A stretch of 32,164 bases of DNA from Chloroflexota bacterium (GTDB taxonomy: Bacteria > Chloroflexota > Dehalococcoidia > Lucifugimonadales > UBA3495). The notes under the pieces were generated by a model that was given only the letters and a program-made list of their open reading frames with translations, was not told the DNA's origin and did not search any database. The stretch covers positions 1 to 32,164 of the forward strand of contig JAPPLU010000035.1 of the NCBI GenBank assembly GCA_028874075.1. The letters run 5' to 3'. Position numbers and translations under genes: made by a program. This document shows, piece by piece, positions 22,547-31,121 of this stretch. Numbering within the stretch: position 1 is the first letter of the stretch; every line of letters begins with the position of its first letter.

Positions 22547-23425
22547 ATGACCACAGCCGGAACAGGCAATTACACCTACGAACTCATCCAGGACTGGCCC
22601 AAACTGCCCGAGGGTGAATCCTTGGGCATCGTCAGCGCCGTCGCCACCGATTCCCAGGATCGCGTCTACGTTTTCCAGCGACAGGACCCGCCGGTCATGG
22701 TGTTCGATGCCGACGGCAATTACCTGAACTGCTGGGGTATCGGCGCCATCGCCGACCCTCACGGCATTACCATAGTTGATGACATAGTTTACATAACCGA
22801 TCGCTCAGACCAGGTGGCCGTCAAGTTCACCCTGGACGGCAAGCCCTTGCAGGTCATCGGTGAGCGGGGAGTCCATTCCGACACCGGCTGCGAGCGGCCG
22901 GGCGACTTTGTGCCCCGGGCCGCCGGCCCCTTCAATTACCCCACCGAAATGGTGCCCAGTCCCTCGGGGGACATCTACATCTCCGACGGCTACCGGAACG
23001 CCCGTATGCACCGCTTCACCGCCGACGGCCAGTTGATCGCTTCCTGGGGCCAGCCGGGCAAGACGGAGCCGGGCCATTTCCACCTGCCCCACAGCTGCCT
23101 GGTGGACCCGGACGGCAAGGTCTACGTGTGCGACCGGGCAAACCGCCGGGTGCAGATATTCACTCCCGACGGCGAGTACATAACCGAGTGGACCAATGGC
23201 ATGGGCGGGCCGGACGACATTTCCCGGGACAGCGACGGTATCATCTACATCGTTGAGCAGGAAGTGGACGACGTTCCCCATGTCAGTATCTGGGAACCCG
23301 ACGGTACCATGATTACGCGCTGGGCTATCCGCCACGCCCACGGTATGTGGGTGGATTCCAAGGGCGATATTTACCTGGGCCTGACCATAGACCACAGCGT
23401 AGATAAGTGGGTCCGTCAGTGGTAA
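22547..23425 (+). CDS. NHL-repeat beta-propeller protein, copy 1
   Basis: A 292-residue protein built of NHL-type blades: VATDSQDRVYVFQR, then ITIVDDIVYITDRSD, PSGDIYISDGYRNARMHRF, DPDGKVYVCDRANRRVQIF, DSDGIIYIVEQ, and DSKGDIYLGL. The blade order resembles peptidyl-glycine alpha-amidating lyase and related six-bladed hydrolases, whose active site sits in the central channel. It has no signal peptide. The second NHL gene is a clear paralogue. Whether it is an enzyme or a scaffold cannot be told from sequence. Confidence 0.8.
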   Translation: MTTAGTGNYTYELIQDWPKLPEGESLGIVSAVATDSQDRVYVFQRQDPPVMVFDADGNYLNCWGIGAIADPHGITIVDDIVYITDRSDQVAVKFTLDGKPLQVIGERGVHSDTGCERPGDFVPRAAGPFNYPTEMVPSPSGDIYISDGYRNARMHRFTADGQLIASWGQPGKTEPGHFHLPHSCLVDPDGKVYVCDRANRRVQIFTPDGEYITEWTNGMGGPDDISRDSDGIIYIVEQEVDDVPHVSIWEPDGTMITRWAIRHAHGMWVDSKGDIYLGLTIDHSVDKWVRQW

Positions 23426-23432
23426 GCGTTTT

Positions 23433-23530
23433 TCACAAAGAGGCGCAGAGAAACGGAGATTCGAAGAGACTCTCCAATTGTTTCTGGTTCTCCGCTTCTC
23501 CTTGAGAAAATTCTCAGTAGAGGAAGGTAT
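23433..23530. repeat. Imperfect inverted repeat after NHL copy 1
   Basis: TTCACAAAGAGGCGCAGAG near 23433 and CTGGTTCTCCGCTTCTCC (23483-23500) are imperfect inverses. The same words occur after NHL copy 2 (24437-24504), so both paralogues carry this element at their 3' side. Confidence 0.5.
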
Positions 23531-23534
23531 TACG

Positions 23535-24410
23535 ATGACTTTGATCCAGACCGACAAGCACGACTACGACCTGGTTCAGGACTGGGCCCGCCTGCCGGAA
23601 GGCTGGACCTTCGGCGTGGTAAGCTCCGTGGCCACCGACTCTCAGGACCGGGTGTACGTTTACCAGCGCAAGGACCCGCCCATAGTAGTCTTTGACAGCG
23701 AGGGCAACTACATCGATTCCTGGGGAATCGGCGCCTTCAACCTGCCCCACGGTTTCTGCATCGTGGACGACGTAATCTACCTTACCGACCGGGAGGACTC
23801 GGTGTGCCTCAAGTACACCCTGGACGGCAAGCCCCTGATGGTCATCGGCGACCGGGGCGTCCACTCTGACACTGGCTGCGAGGAGGCCGGCGCCCTGGTG
23901 CCCCGGGCGGCCGGGCCGTTCAACTTCCCCTCGGAAATGTACCCCTCGCCCTCCGGCGACCTCTACGTCTCCGACGGTTATCGCAACAGCCGGGTGCATC
24001 GCTTCAGCGGCGACGGACGCCTAATCGCCTCCTGGGGCCAGCCGGGCAAGGGCGGCCCCGGAGAGTTCCACCTGCCCCACAGCCTGCTGATTGATGAGGA
24101 GGGGCTGATTTACGTCTGCGACCGGGAGAACAGCCGGATTCAGGTCTTCACCGGCGAGGGCGAATTCCTGCAGATGTGGACTAACCTGACCCGTCCTAAC
24201 GACATTTCCCAGACCACCGACGGCAGCTTCTGCATTGCCGAATCATCCCTGGAGGGTTCCACCCCCGGCATCAGCATCCGGGACAAGGACGGCCGCATCC
24301 AGGCCCGTTGGGACTCCCGTTCCGCCCACGGCCTGTGGGTGGACAGCCAGGACAACGTCTACCTGGCGCTCACAGGGGCGATGAGCGTGGACAAGTACGT
24401 GAAGCGGTAG
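23535..24410 (+). CDS. NHL-repeat beta-propeller protein, copy 2
   Basis: The ATG at 23535 with GAGGAAGG upstream gives 291 residues; an earlier in-frame ATG lies in the repeat spacer and is not credible. Blade by blade it matches copy 1, for example SSVATDSQDRVYVYQR, the shared VHSDTGCE and VPRAAGPFN segments, YPSPSGDLYVSDGYRNSRVHRF, and IYVCDRENSRIQVF. It differs mostly in blade five. Tandem duplication is obvious. The gene has no promoter of its own that I can identify and may be read from the promoter of copy 1. Confidence 0.8.
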   Translation: MTLIQTDKHDYDLVQDWARLPEGWTFGVVSSVATDSQDRVYVYQRKDPPIVVFDSEGNYIDSWGIGAFNLPHGFCIVDDVIYLTDREDSVCLKYTLDGKPLMVIGDRGVHSDTGCEEAGALVPRAAGPFNFPSEMYPSPSGDLYVSDGYRNSRVHRFSGDGRLIASWGQPGKGGPGEFHLPHSLLIDEEGLIYVCDRENSRIQVFTGEGEFLQMWTNLTRPNDISQTTDGSFCIAESSLEGSTPGISIRDKDGRIQARWDSRSAHGLWVDSQDNVYLALTGAMSVDKYVKR

Positions 24411-24436
24411 GGGGAATAGTAGGTCTGAAAACTCTT

Positions 24437-24504
24437 TTCACAAGGAGAACCAGAGGCACAGAGCATTCTCTACGTAACTCTGGTTCTCCGGTCCTCTTTG
24501 TGAA
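24437..24504. terminator. Hairpin between convergent genes, likely transcription end signal
   Basis: TTCACAAGGAGAACCAGAG (24437-24455) pairs with CTCTGGTTCTCC and TTGTGAA (24478-24504), giving a long two-part stem with an 8-base bulge on one side. It lies between the second NHL gene and the aldolase/dehydrogenase gene, which converge. It lacks a clean T-run, and the same words occur after NHL copy 1, so it is also a dispersed repeat. Confidence 0.45.
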
Positions 24505-24509
24505 GAACC

Positions 24510-26564
24510 CTAACGAGGAAACGCCTCCCTAACCCCGCCATCCACCGGAATCATGGCCCCGGTGGTCTTGGCCGAGCGGCTGGAGGCCAGGAACAGCACA
24601 GTCTCCGCAACATCCTCCGCGAAGACCCGAGCCTTGAGCAGGTTACGCTGCCGGTAAAAATCTTCCAGGCCCTCCACCGTAACCCCGTGGGCCGTTGCCC
24701 GCTCTTCCCGCAGTTCCTGCGACCAAAGCTGGGAACCCTGGAAAATGGCGTCGGGGTTGACCACGTTCACCCGTATGCCGTGCTGGCCGTTCTCCAGCGC
24801 CAGTACCCGGGCAAGCTGCACCTCCGCTGCTTTGGCCACGCTGTAGGCGCCGAACTCCGCCCCCGGCGCCGGCACGTTCTTGGTGCCGATAAACACCAGG
24901 CTGCCGCCCAGGCCCTGCTCCTTCATTAACTTGACCGCCTCGGCGGAAACCAGGAAGTGGCCGGTGGTGTTGATGTCCAGGGACCGCTGCCAATCGGCCA
25001 GGGATAGATCGTCAATGGCCCCCACCGGCGCAATCCCTGCATTGGAAACCAGGATGTCGAGCCCGCCGTAGGTGCAGCGCAGGGACTGGAAAACGTCGGT
25101 AACCTGCGCGGGATCGGCCACATTCATGGGAAAGGCTGCGGCCCTCTCCGGGCCGGCACTGCGGTTTATCCCGGCGGCCACGTCCTGCGCTCCCTCGGCG
25201 TCCAGGTCGGTAACGATCACGTGCGCTCCCTCGTTGGCCAGACGCTCGGCAATAACCTTGCCGATACCGCTGGCGGCGCCGGTAACCAGGGCCACCTGTC
25301 GCGCCAGTTCCTTTTCCGGCGGGGCCAGGGTCAGCTTGTAAAGTTCCAGCGGCCAGTACTCCGCATCGTAGGCGTCCTTCGGAGTCAGAGATGTGTAGTC
25401 GCTTACTGACTGGGCAGTCCGCAGCACGTTGATGGTGTGGTGGTAAATTTCGTTAGTTATCAGCGATGCCCGAGCGTCCCGCCCGGTTGTCCACATGCCC
25501 ACCCCGGGCAGCAGGATTACCCGGGGATAGGGGTCCAGCATCGAGTCGTCGCCCGTGGTGTGCTGCTGATACCAGGCGGCGTACTCGTCGGTGTATGATT
25601 CCATGCCTCGCCGCAGTTCATCCTTGACGGCTTCCACGTCTTCCGGGTCCGCAACGTCCAGCCACAGGGGCTTGCGCTTGGTGTGAATGAGGTGGTCGGG
25701 AGTGGCCGGACCGATGGCGCTCAGTCCTTGGCCTTCTTCCGAACCGGTGAACTCCAGTACATCCTCGGCGTCGTCAAACAGCAGCACGGAACGCCGCTGC
25801 TGGCTGACCAGCCCCCGCAACGTGGGGGCCACTGCCGCAGCAATTTCTCGCCGCCGGTCCGGCGCCAGGGGATTGCGCTGCCAGCCGCCGAACACTTTTC
25901 CATCGCCGGCCGCCGCAAATTCCTCGGCCTTTGTTACCAGGTCAATGTGCCGGTCGTAGGCCTCCCTGGCGTCGTTGCCCCAGGTGAACAGGCCGTGGTT
26001 GACCAGGACCACCCCGTCCAGGGTGGGCGCTTCCTTAACTGCCAGGCCCACCAGCCTGGATAGCTGGAATCCGGGGCGCAAATACTCCACTATGCCTATG
26101 TTGTCGCCATAGACCCTACGCAGGATGTCGTCAGCGTCCTTGTTGTTGGTCAGCCCAACCACCGCGTCGGCGTGGGAGTGGGCTACGCTGTGGAAGGGCA
26201 GGAAGGCATGCAGCAGGGTCTCAATGGATGGCCGGGGCGAGTTGGGGTCCAGGACGCACCGGTCCAGGTAGTCCACCATCGCCTCGTCGGACATCTGTTC
26301 CCGCTCGAACACGGGCAAGACCTTTTCCAGTTCAAGACGGGGGAACTGCCACCGCTCCATGGATTTCAGGTCTGACCCGGAACCCTTGATGCGCATTACC
26401 TGCACGTCCCGCCCCAGGAAATCCTGCTCGGTTATCTTGATGGAGGTGTTGCCGCCGCCCCAGACCACCAGGGAAGGGTCCGCCCCGATGAGGCGGCTCA
26501 TATACACCAGCTTGTCCAGTTCGTCCAGGGAGTGGGCTTCGCTATCAGACCAAAGGTTTTTCAT
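24510..26564 (-). CDS. Bifunctional class II aldolase / short-chain dehydrogenase (RhaEW/YuxG-like)
   Basis: A 684-residue two-domain enzyme. Residues 1 to about 400 are a class II aldolase: WGGGNTSIKI, HSHADAVVGLTN with zinc-binding His, and VVLVNHGLFTWG with a further His. Residues about 425-684 are an SDR: VALVTGAASGIGKVIAERL, NAG in LVSNAGIAP, and YSVAKAAE. This fusion is known as bifunctional rhamnulose-1-phosphate aldolase/L-lactaldehyde dehydrogenase, which splits rhamnulose-1-phosphate to dihydroxyacetone phosphate and lactaldehyde and oxidises the latter. No rhamnose kinase or isomerase is adjacent, although a sugar-isomerase-like protein is encoded 4 kb away, so the substrate may be another deoxy-sugar phosphate. 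The ribosome site is weak. Confidence 0.85.
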   Translation of the reverse strand: MKNLWSDSEAHSLDELDKLVYMSRLIGADPSLVVWGGGNTSIKITEQDFLGRDVQVMRIKGSGSDLKSMERWQFPRLELEKVLPVFEREQMSDEAMVDYLDRCVLDPNSPRPSIETLLHAFLPFHSVAHSHADAVVGLTNNKDADDILRRVYGDNIGIVEYLRPGFQLSRLVGLAVKEAPTLDGVVLVNHGLFTWGNDAREAYDRHIDLVTKAEEFAAAGDGKVFGGWQRNPLAPDRRREIAAAVAPTLRGLVSQQRRSVLLFDDAEDVLEFTGSEEGQGLSAIGPATPDHLIHTKRKPLWLDVADPEDVEAVKDELRRGMESYTDEYAAWYQQHTTGDDSMLDPYPRVILLPGVGMWTTGRDARASLITNEIYHHTINVLRTAQSVSDYTSLTPKDAYDAEYWPLELYKLTLAPPEKELARQVALVTGAASGIGKVIAERLANEGAHVIVTDLDAEGAQDVAAGINRSAGPERAAAFPMNVADPAQVTDVFQSLRCTYGGLDILVSNAGIAPVGAIDDLSLADWQRSLDINTTGHFLVSAEAVKLMKEQGLGGSLVFIGTKNVPAPGAEFGAYSVAKAAEVQLARVLALENGQHGIRVNVVNPDAIFQGSQLWSQELREERATAHGVTVEGLEDFYRQRNLLKARVFAEDVAETVLFLASSRSAKTTGAMIPVDGGVREAFPR

Positions 26565-26587
26565 GGCTAAAATCTCTACCGGCTTTC

Positions 26588-26660
26588 ATCCACTAATGAA
26601 CACGAATGATCACTAATGGGGAAAAAGTAAATTCGTGCTTGTTTGTGGCAATTCGTGGAT
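26588..26660. repeat. Intergenic inverted repeat (ATCCACTAATGAACACGAA type)
   Basis: ATCCACTAATGAACACGAA at 26588-26606 is an imperfect inverse of the segment ending CAATTCGTGGAT at 26660. It contains CACTAATGGGG and AATTCGTGC as further half-sites. Stretches of this wording occur in many unrelated environmental genomes, so I regard it as a dispersed repeat rather than an operator. Confidence 0.5.
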
Positions 26661-26668
26661 TAAGATCA

Positions 26669-27676
26669 CTACCCCTTAGTCTCGATACCCAGCAGCTTTT
26701 CCAGGTTCTTCCACAGGATCATATCCTTCTCTTCCTGGGTAATGCTTTCCAGGCTTTGCAGCCAACCCGTGGGCGACGGGTCCCACCCTACGAAGGGGTA
26801 GTCGCTGCCCAGTACAACCCGCTCGATGCCCACCTGGTCGATCAGGAAGCGCAGGGACCGCTCACTCATTACCACGATGTCGTAGTACAGGCGGCTCTGG
26901 TAGTAGCTGGGCGGGCGGGTGATGTTTACGCGGGCCTCGGACCGTACCTGCCAGCCGCGGTCCATTCGACCCATGCCGAAGCAGGCGGGTCCGCCGCCGT
27001 GGGCCACGCAAACCTTAAGGTCGGGGCAGTTCTCCATCACCCCGCCGTAAATCAGGGCGGCCACCAGAAGCGTGTCTTCCACCGGCACCCCCACCGAGTT
27101 GTTCAGGCCGTACTTGTTGGTACGTTCCAGCATCAGGTTGTGTTGCGGCTGGGGATGGTAGAACAGAGTTGCGCCCATGGACTCGGCGGCTTTGAAAAAG
27201 GGCAGAAACTCGGGTTCGTCCCAGGTCTTGCCGTTGACCACCGTGTCCAGCTCTGCGCCCTTCAGGCCCAGCGTGTTGACCGCCCGGTCCAGTTCCGCGA
27301 TGGCGGCGTCTACGTCCTGCATGGGCAGGGTGGCCATGCCCGCGAACCGGGTGGGCGCCTCCTTGGCGAAGGCGGCAATGTCGTCGTTGACCTCCCGGGC
27401 CTGGGCAACGCCGTCGGCCGGGGAAAGGTGGTAGCCGAAGACCGGCGTATGGATGGCGATCACTTGGACTTCGGTGCCCAGCTGGTCCATGTCTGCCACC
27501 CGTTCTTCCGGAGTAAACCGGCACTTTGGGTGTACGTTTACAATCTTGCCTTCCTTGACAAAGATATTGCGCTGCTCTGCGTCGGTGTACTTCATGCCGT
27601 ACCATTCCTGGCCGGCAGCCATAGTCTTCAGCATCGTTGGCGTAAAGGTGTGAGCGTGGATGTCAATGCTGCGCAT
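26669..27676 (-). CDS. Amidohydrolase family protein (ACMSD-like), copy 1
   Basis: A 335-residue metal-dependent hydrolase. HAH at residues 7-9 is the first pair of metal ligands; TLFYHPQPQ, VCVAHGGGPACF and VVLGSDYPF supply further His and Asp ligands in the order of the amidohydrolase-2 group. That group includes ACMS decarboxylase and resorcylate-type decarboxylases, so decarboxylation or ring hydrolysis is more likely than amide hydrolysis. GGAGG precedes the ATG. The gene lies 64 bases after a paralogue on the same strand, and the aldolase/dehydrogenase gene follows 104 bases downstream. Confidence 0.85.
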   Translation of the reverse strand: MRSIDIHAHTFTPTMLKTMAAGQEWYGMKYTDAEQRNIFVKEGKIVNVHPKCRFTPEERVADMDQLGTEVQVIAIHTPVFGYHLSPADGVAQAREVNDDIAAFAKEAPTRFAGMATLPMQDVDAAIAELDRAVNTLGLKGAELDTVVNGKTWDEPEFLPFFKAAESMGATLFYHPQPQHNLMLERTNKYGLNNSVGVPVEDTLLVAALIYGGVMENCPDLKVCVAHGGGPACFGMGRMDRGWQVRSEARVNITRPPSYYQSRLYYDIVVMSERSLRFLIDQVGIERVVLGSDYPFVGWDPSPTGWLQSLESITQEEKDMILWKNLEKLLGIETKG

Positions 27677-27740
27677 CCGGTAACCTCCAGCGGGTAAAGG
27701 GTGGGGAACAAGCCTGCAATAGACAGCGGGACTGGCCGTC

Positions 27741-28736
27741 TTACAGGCCCAGCAGGTTCTCCAGGTTCTTCCAGAGGATGAGTTCTTTCTCTTCCTGGGT
27801 GATGTTCTCCAGGCTCAAAATCCAGGATACTGGCCAGTCAAACTCCATGTCGTATGGCCAGTCGGTGCCAAACAAAACCCGGTCTGCGCCCACCGTGTCA
27901 ATCAGGAATCTCAAGGAATCTTCCGTATAAACAATGCAGTCGTAGTGGAAGCGGCGCAGGTACTCGCTGGGCGGCATGGGCGGCTTTGTGGGAGAGTCCG
28001 GCGCCCCCTGCCAACCCCGGTTAATTCGGCCGATGTTGTAGCAGGTGTACCCGCCACCGTGGGACAGGCATATCTTCAGGTCGGGGCAGGCGTCCATCAC
28101 CCCACCCATTACCAGGGAACAGAAGGTTATGGTGCGGTCGGCCAGGTTGCCGATGGAGTTGGGCAGGTGAAACTTGTCGGTACGGAAGTCCACCAGCGTG
28201 CCATCGCCCTGGTGGAACAGTATCATCGCCCCCATCTGCTCCGCGGCCTTCCAGAAGGGCAGGAACTCCGGTTCGTCCAGCAGCTTGCCATTCACTTTGT
28301 CGTCAATCATGGCCCCCTTGAATCCCATGGTGGTCATGATTCGCTCCAGTTCGGCGATGGCTGCGTTCACGTCCTGCATGGGCAGGGTGCCCAGCCCCGC
28401 AAAACGGTCCGGCCAGGCCTTTACCATTTCGGCAATTTCGTCGTTGGAATCCCGGGAACTGGCAATGGCCAATGAGGCATCCAGGCCATAGTTATAGAAG
28501 CCCGAATATGGCGAAAGGACGTGCATATCCACGCCCAGGGAGTCCATGTCGGCCAGGCGTTCCTCGGGAGTCCAGCGGGCCTTGGGGGGAAGGCCACCCC
28601 GCTGGTCGCCAACGATGGCAATCTGGCGGCCCCGAGCGTCCTGTTCGCGGCGCAGTGAATGCCAGTCGCCACCCTTCTCCGTTGCCTGCCAGAAACGCTG
28701 GGGTGTCAGGTGGGCATGAATGTCGATGCTTCGCAT
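27741..28736 (-). CDS. Amidohydrolase family protein (ACMSD-like), copy 2
   Basis: A 331-residue paralogue of the downstream gene with the same start (RSIDIHAH), the same TLPMQDV-AIAELER block, and the same ending (ENITQEEKELILWKNLENLLG). Metal ligands are HAH at 7-9, His in MILFHQGDG, His in CLSHGGGYTCY and Asp in VLFGTDWPYDM. Divergence is concentrated in residues 25-60 and 165-190, probably the substrate pocket. GGGAG precedes the ATG. It has a promoter at 28823-28851 and is the first gene of the leftward set. Confidence 0.85.
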   Translation of the reverse strand: MRSIDIHAHLTPQRFWQATEKGGDWHSLRREQDARGRQIAIVGDQRGGLPPKARWTPEERLADMDSLGVDMHVLSPYSGFYNYGLDASLAIASSRDSNDEIAEMVKAWPDRFAGLGTLPMQDVNAAIAELERIMTTMGFKGAMIDDKVNGKLLDEPEFLPFWKAAEQMGAMILFHQGDGTLVDFRTDKFHLPNSIGNLADRTITFCSLVMGGVMDACPDLKICLSHGGGYTCYNIGRINRGWQGAPDSPTKPPMPPSEYLRRFHYDCIVYTEDSLRFLIDTVGADRVLFGTDWPYDMEFDWPVSWILSLENITQEEKELILWKNLENLLGL

Positions 28737-28822
28737 TGCTGAATACTCCCACGAAATTCGGATTACTTCAGCTGAAAGGGCCGGTAAAAGCTCTCATAGC
28801 GCCCCTTGCAAGGAACGGGCCA

Positions 28823-28851
28823 AACGTAGCATACGGGTAAGAGCGTGTCAA
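28823..28851 (-). promoter_or_regulatory. Putative promoter of the amidohydrolase operon
   Basis: On the minus strand, TTGACA (28851 to 28846), a 17-base spacer, then TACGTT (28828 to 28823). The -35 is perfect and the -10 is weak (three of six), which suggests dependence on an activator. Confidence 0.4.
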
Positions 28852-28921
28852 TTTGGCCTCCATACGGTGAGTCGCAAGTCCATGCTCTTATCTCGGTCCT
28901 TTTCACGTATAAAGAACCGGC

Positions 28922-29251
28922 TCAGGCTTGAGGCCCCAAATAGACGGGATTAGCCTCACCCCGAACTGCGGTTTCTATTGCATCGCGAATGGGGCCGATA
29001 TTTTGCCGGATGACGTTCCAGTTGCCGCTCGTGATAGTCAAGAGAGTAACGTCGTACCTGCCCAGATTTTGCTCGTGGTGTATGCTCTGGTCGCAAGTCA
29101 CAATCATGTCGTAGCCGTGGCTCGCAGCCGCTTCCAGCAGGTCTCCATTCTCAAGCTCGCTCCAACCCAGGTACGCTGCGGTGTGGACCTCGTGTTCTGA
29201 AAGGACTCTACGTAGTTGATGGGGCGTGTTGTGGTCCAGGAGAATCTTCAT
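28922..29251 (-). CDS. DUF5615 PIN-like toxin
   Basis: A 109-residue PIN-like protein. It begins MKILLDHNTP with the first acidic residue (Asp6), followed by HEVHTAAYLGWSELENGDLLEAA and YDMIVTCDQSI with the next Asp, the motifs of DUF5615 nuclease-like toxins. Its ATG overlaps the stop of the DUF433 gene (ATGA). Such pairs occur as toxin-antitoxin-like systems. Toxicity and RNA targets are inferred. Confidence 0.85.
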   Translation of the reverse strand: MKILLDHNTPHQLRRVLSEHEVHTAAYLGWSELENGDLLEAAASHGYDMIVTCDQSIHHEQNLGRYDVTLLTITSGNWNVIRQNIGPIRDAIETAVRGEANPVYLGPQA

Positions 29252-29520
29252 TCCGGCGGTTCCTCCCTGATCCTGTCTTCCTCCAGCATTCGGGCCAAGT
29301 GGGCCAGCACTTCCTTAATCTGCTGTTCGGTGATGCCCTCGAACCACTGGGTGACCTCCTCTATGGTGGCGCCGCCGGCCAGGTTCTGAAACACGATATA
29401 TAGGGGGAGCCGGGTGTTGCCGAAGGTCCAGGCTCCGCCTACCCTGCGGGGGTCGCGCGCTACTCCGGGGCAATCTTCCCAGCCCAGGAGTTTCTTTCCG
29501 CTTTTTTCCTGCATCGTCAT
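29248..29520 (-). CDS. DUF433 antitoxin-like protein
   Basis: A 90-residue protein from the ATG at 29520 with GGAGG ten bases upstream. A frame start at 29556 precedes that ribosome site and is less likely. It contains WEDCPGVARDPRRVGGAWTF, then LPLYIVFQNLAGGATIEEVTQWFEG and ITEQQIKEVLAHLARML, the beta strand plus helical DNA-binding layout of DUF433 proteins. It is four bases into its PIN-like partner and probably neutralises it and represses the promoter. Confidence 0.85.
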   Translation of the reverse strand: MTMQEKSGKKLLGWEDCPGVARDPRRVGGAWTFGNTRLPLYIVFQNLAGGATIEEVTQWFEGITEQQIKEVLAHLARMLEEDRIREEPPE

Positions 29521-29734
29521 TATCCTGTCACCTCCGAGCGAAATTTGTCCTCTCATTTTACCCTTTCTGCCAGTTGGACATGAGCCTGTTTCCCGCCGGT
29601 GGTGGCTTCCCGCCTCTTCCAGTCATCCATTTCGTTGGCAGGAGGCTTGAACCAGGTTCACCGCAGGGGCAGGGTAGTGTGTTGGCCCTGGCCCCGCCGG
29701 AAACCGGACAGTCCGAAAGCAGTCCCTTATCCAA

Positions 29735-29763
29735 TTGCCCTAACCCCCGCTTTAACGTATATT
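29735..29763 (+). promoter_or_regulatory. Putative promoter of the B12/radical-SAM-like gene
   Basis: TTGCCC (29735-29740, four of six), a 17-base spacer and TATATT (29758-29763, five of six). It lies 35 bases before the ATG, which has AAGGAGG as ribosome site. Confidence 0.45.
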
Positions 29764-29797
29764 TAGCCAGGAACCATCCAGGCAAGGAGGACCCGGG

Positions 29798-31093
29798 ATG
29801 CGTATTCTAATGATTGCCACCAACCGGCATAACCGCCTGGTCAGCCGGATGAACGCCCAGCCCCTGCCAATAGGCATGGCCTACGTGGCCGGCCACCTGG
29901 ACCCCGACAGGCACCTGCTGAAGGTACTGGATCTGATGTTTTCCGAGGACTACCTGGCGGAAGTCGAGGAGGCAGTACACGACTTCCAGCCCGACCTGGT
30001 GGGTTTGTCCCTGCGGAACCTGAGCAACCACAGCTACATGGATCCTCAGTGGGCCCTGCCCATCACGAAGAACGTAATCGACAAGATTCGGGAATTCTCT
30101 ACTGCCCCCATCGTCTGCGGTGGGCCGGCCTTCAGCCTGCTGCCTGAAGAATGCTTTGCGTACCTGCAACCTGACCTGGGCCTGGCCGGCGACGCTGGCG
30201 AGACCTTCGCCGAACTGGCCGGCCGCATCGAAATTGGCGAACCTTCGTATCTTGACTTGCCTGGCCTGGTGTACCGCGACGAGGCCGGCATTCACTTCAA
30301 CGGCATGCGCTGCCGCTCCGAGTTCTCAATGCCGCCCCGGTTTGACGAACTGGACATGGAGAAGTACCGCCTGGCCGGTTTCGGCGTGGGCATCATCACC
30401 AAGCTCGGCGACTTCAACTACCCCACGTCTCCGGGTTCCGAACCGGCGGAACGCAGCGCCTGGCGGGTAATCCGCCCCATCGACGAGGTGGTGCGGGAAG
30501 TTCAGGATATGGAAGCCCGGTTCAACCTGCGCAAGGTCCATTTCATCGACAATGGTTTTAACATTCCTCTCTCCCACGCTAAAGACTTGTGCCGTGCCCT
30601 GATCGCCGCCAACATCGGCGTCCACTGGACCACCGGGCTGGCGCCCTATAGCTGTGACGCCGAACTGGTAGGCCTGATGAAGCAAGCCGGCTGTGTCCTG
30701 GTGATGATGGGCAACATGCGCGGCGACAGCCACGACGGGACCACCCTGGGCGAACGCATGGAACCCATGCTGGAGACCTGCCGCATCTGCGAGGAGGGGA
30801 GCCTGAACTACACCATCGCCCAACGGTTTGGCGACCCCGGCGAGACCCGGGAGTCAGTGGACGAAAAGCTCAACTTCCTGCGCAATATCAAGCCTTCCAT
30901 GGCCAACCTGCGGGTGGGCGTGAGCATAATGCCCGGTACGCGAGAGGCCGAACTGGCTGTGGAGGAGGGACTGGTGTCTGACGAGAGCGAACTGATACGC
31001 CCCACCTTCTACTTGGATCCGCAAGTCAAAGACTGGGTGGTGGATTACTTGAAGGAAGCAGCCGCTGAACAGCCTCGTTGGAACTTGCTGTAG
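29798..31093 (+). CDS. B12-binding-domain radical-SAM-like protein lacking the iron-sulphur motif
   Basis: A 431-residue protein. Residues 1-150 match a cobalamin-binding-type Rossmann domain (PLPIGMAYVAGHL, PDLVGLSLRNLS, IVCGGPAFSLLPEE, then GDAGETFAEL). About 175-400 follow a radical-SAM barrel: GVGIITKLGDF at the place of the cluster loop, SAWRVIRPIDEVVREVQDME, VHFIDNGFNIPLSHA, and SLNYTIAQRFGDPGETRESV. The C-x3-C-x2-C that holds the 4Fe-4S cluster is absent: D205, P209 and P212 occupy those places, and no other such motif exists. It is therefore unlikely to act as a normal radical-SAM enzyme. Possible roles are a cofactor-binding or regulatory pseudoenzyme. The ribosome site AAGGAGG is excellent. 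Confidence 0.75.
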   Translation: MRILMIATNRHNRLVSRMNAQPLPIGMAYVAGHLDPDRHLLKVLDLMFSEDYLAEVEEAVHDFQPDLVGLSLRNLSNHSYMDPQWALPITKNVIDKIREFSTAPIVCGGPAFSLLPEECFAYLQPDLGLAGDAGETFAELAGRIEIGEPSYLDLPGLVYRDEAGIHFNGMRCRSEFSMPPRFDELDMEKYRLAGFGVGIITKLGDFNYPTSPGSEPAERSAWRVIRPIDEVVREVQDMEARFNLRKVHFIDNGFNIPLSHAKDLCRALIAANIGVHWTTGLAPYSCDAELVGLMKQAGCVLVMMGNMRGDSHDGTTLGERMEPMLETCRICEEGSLNYTIAQRFGDPGETRESVDEKLNFLRNIKPSMANLRVGVSIMPGTREAELAVEEGLVSDESELIRPTFYLDPQVKDWVVDYLKEAAAEQPRWNLL

Positions 31094-31121
31094 GGAATGT
31101 AGGGAATCCATATCGACGTCC

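Noticed and set aside
26606..27697. 363-residue plus-strand frame opposite amidohydrolase copy 1
   Set aside because: Antisense shadow of a gene with intact metal ligands; its own product has no recognisable domain.
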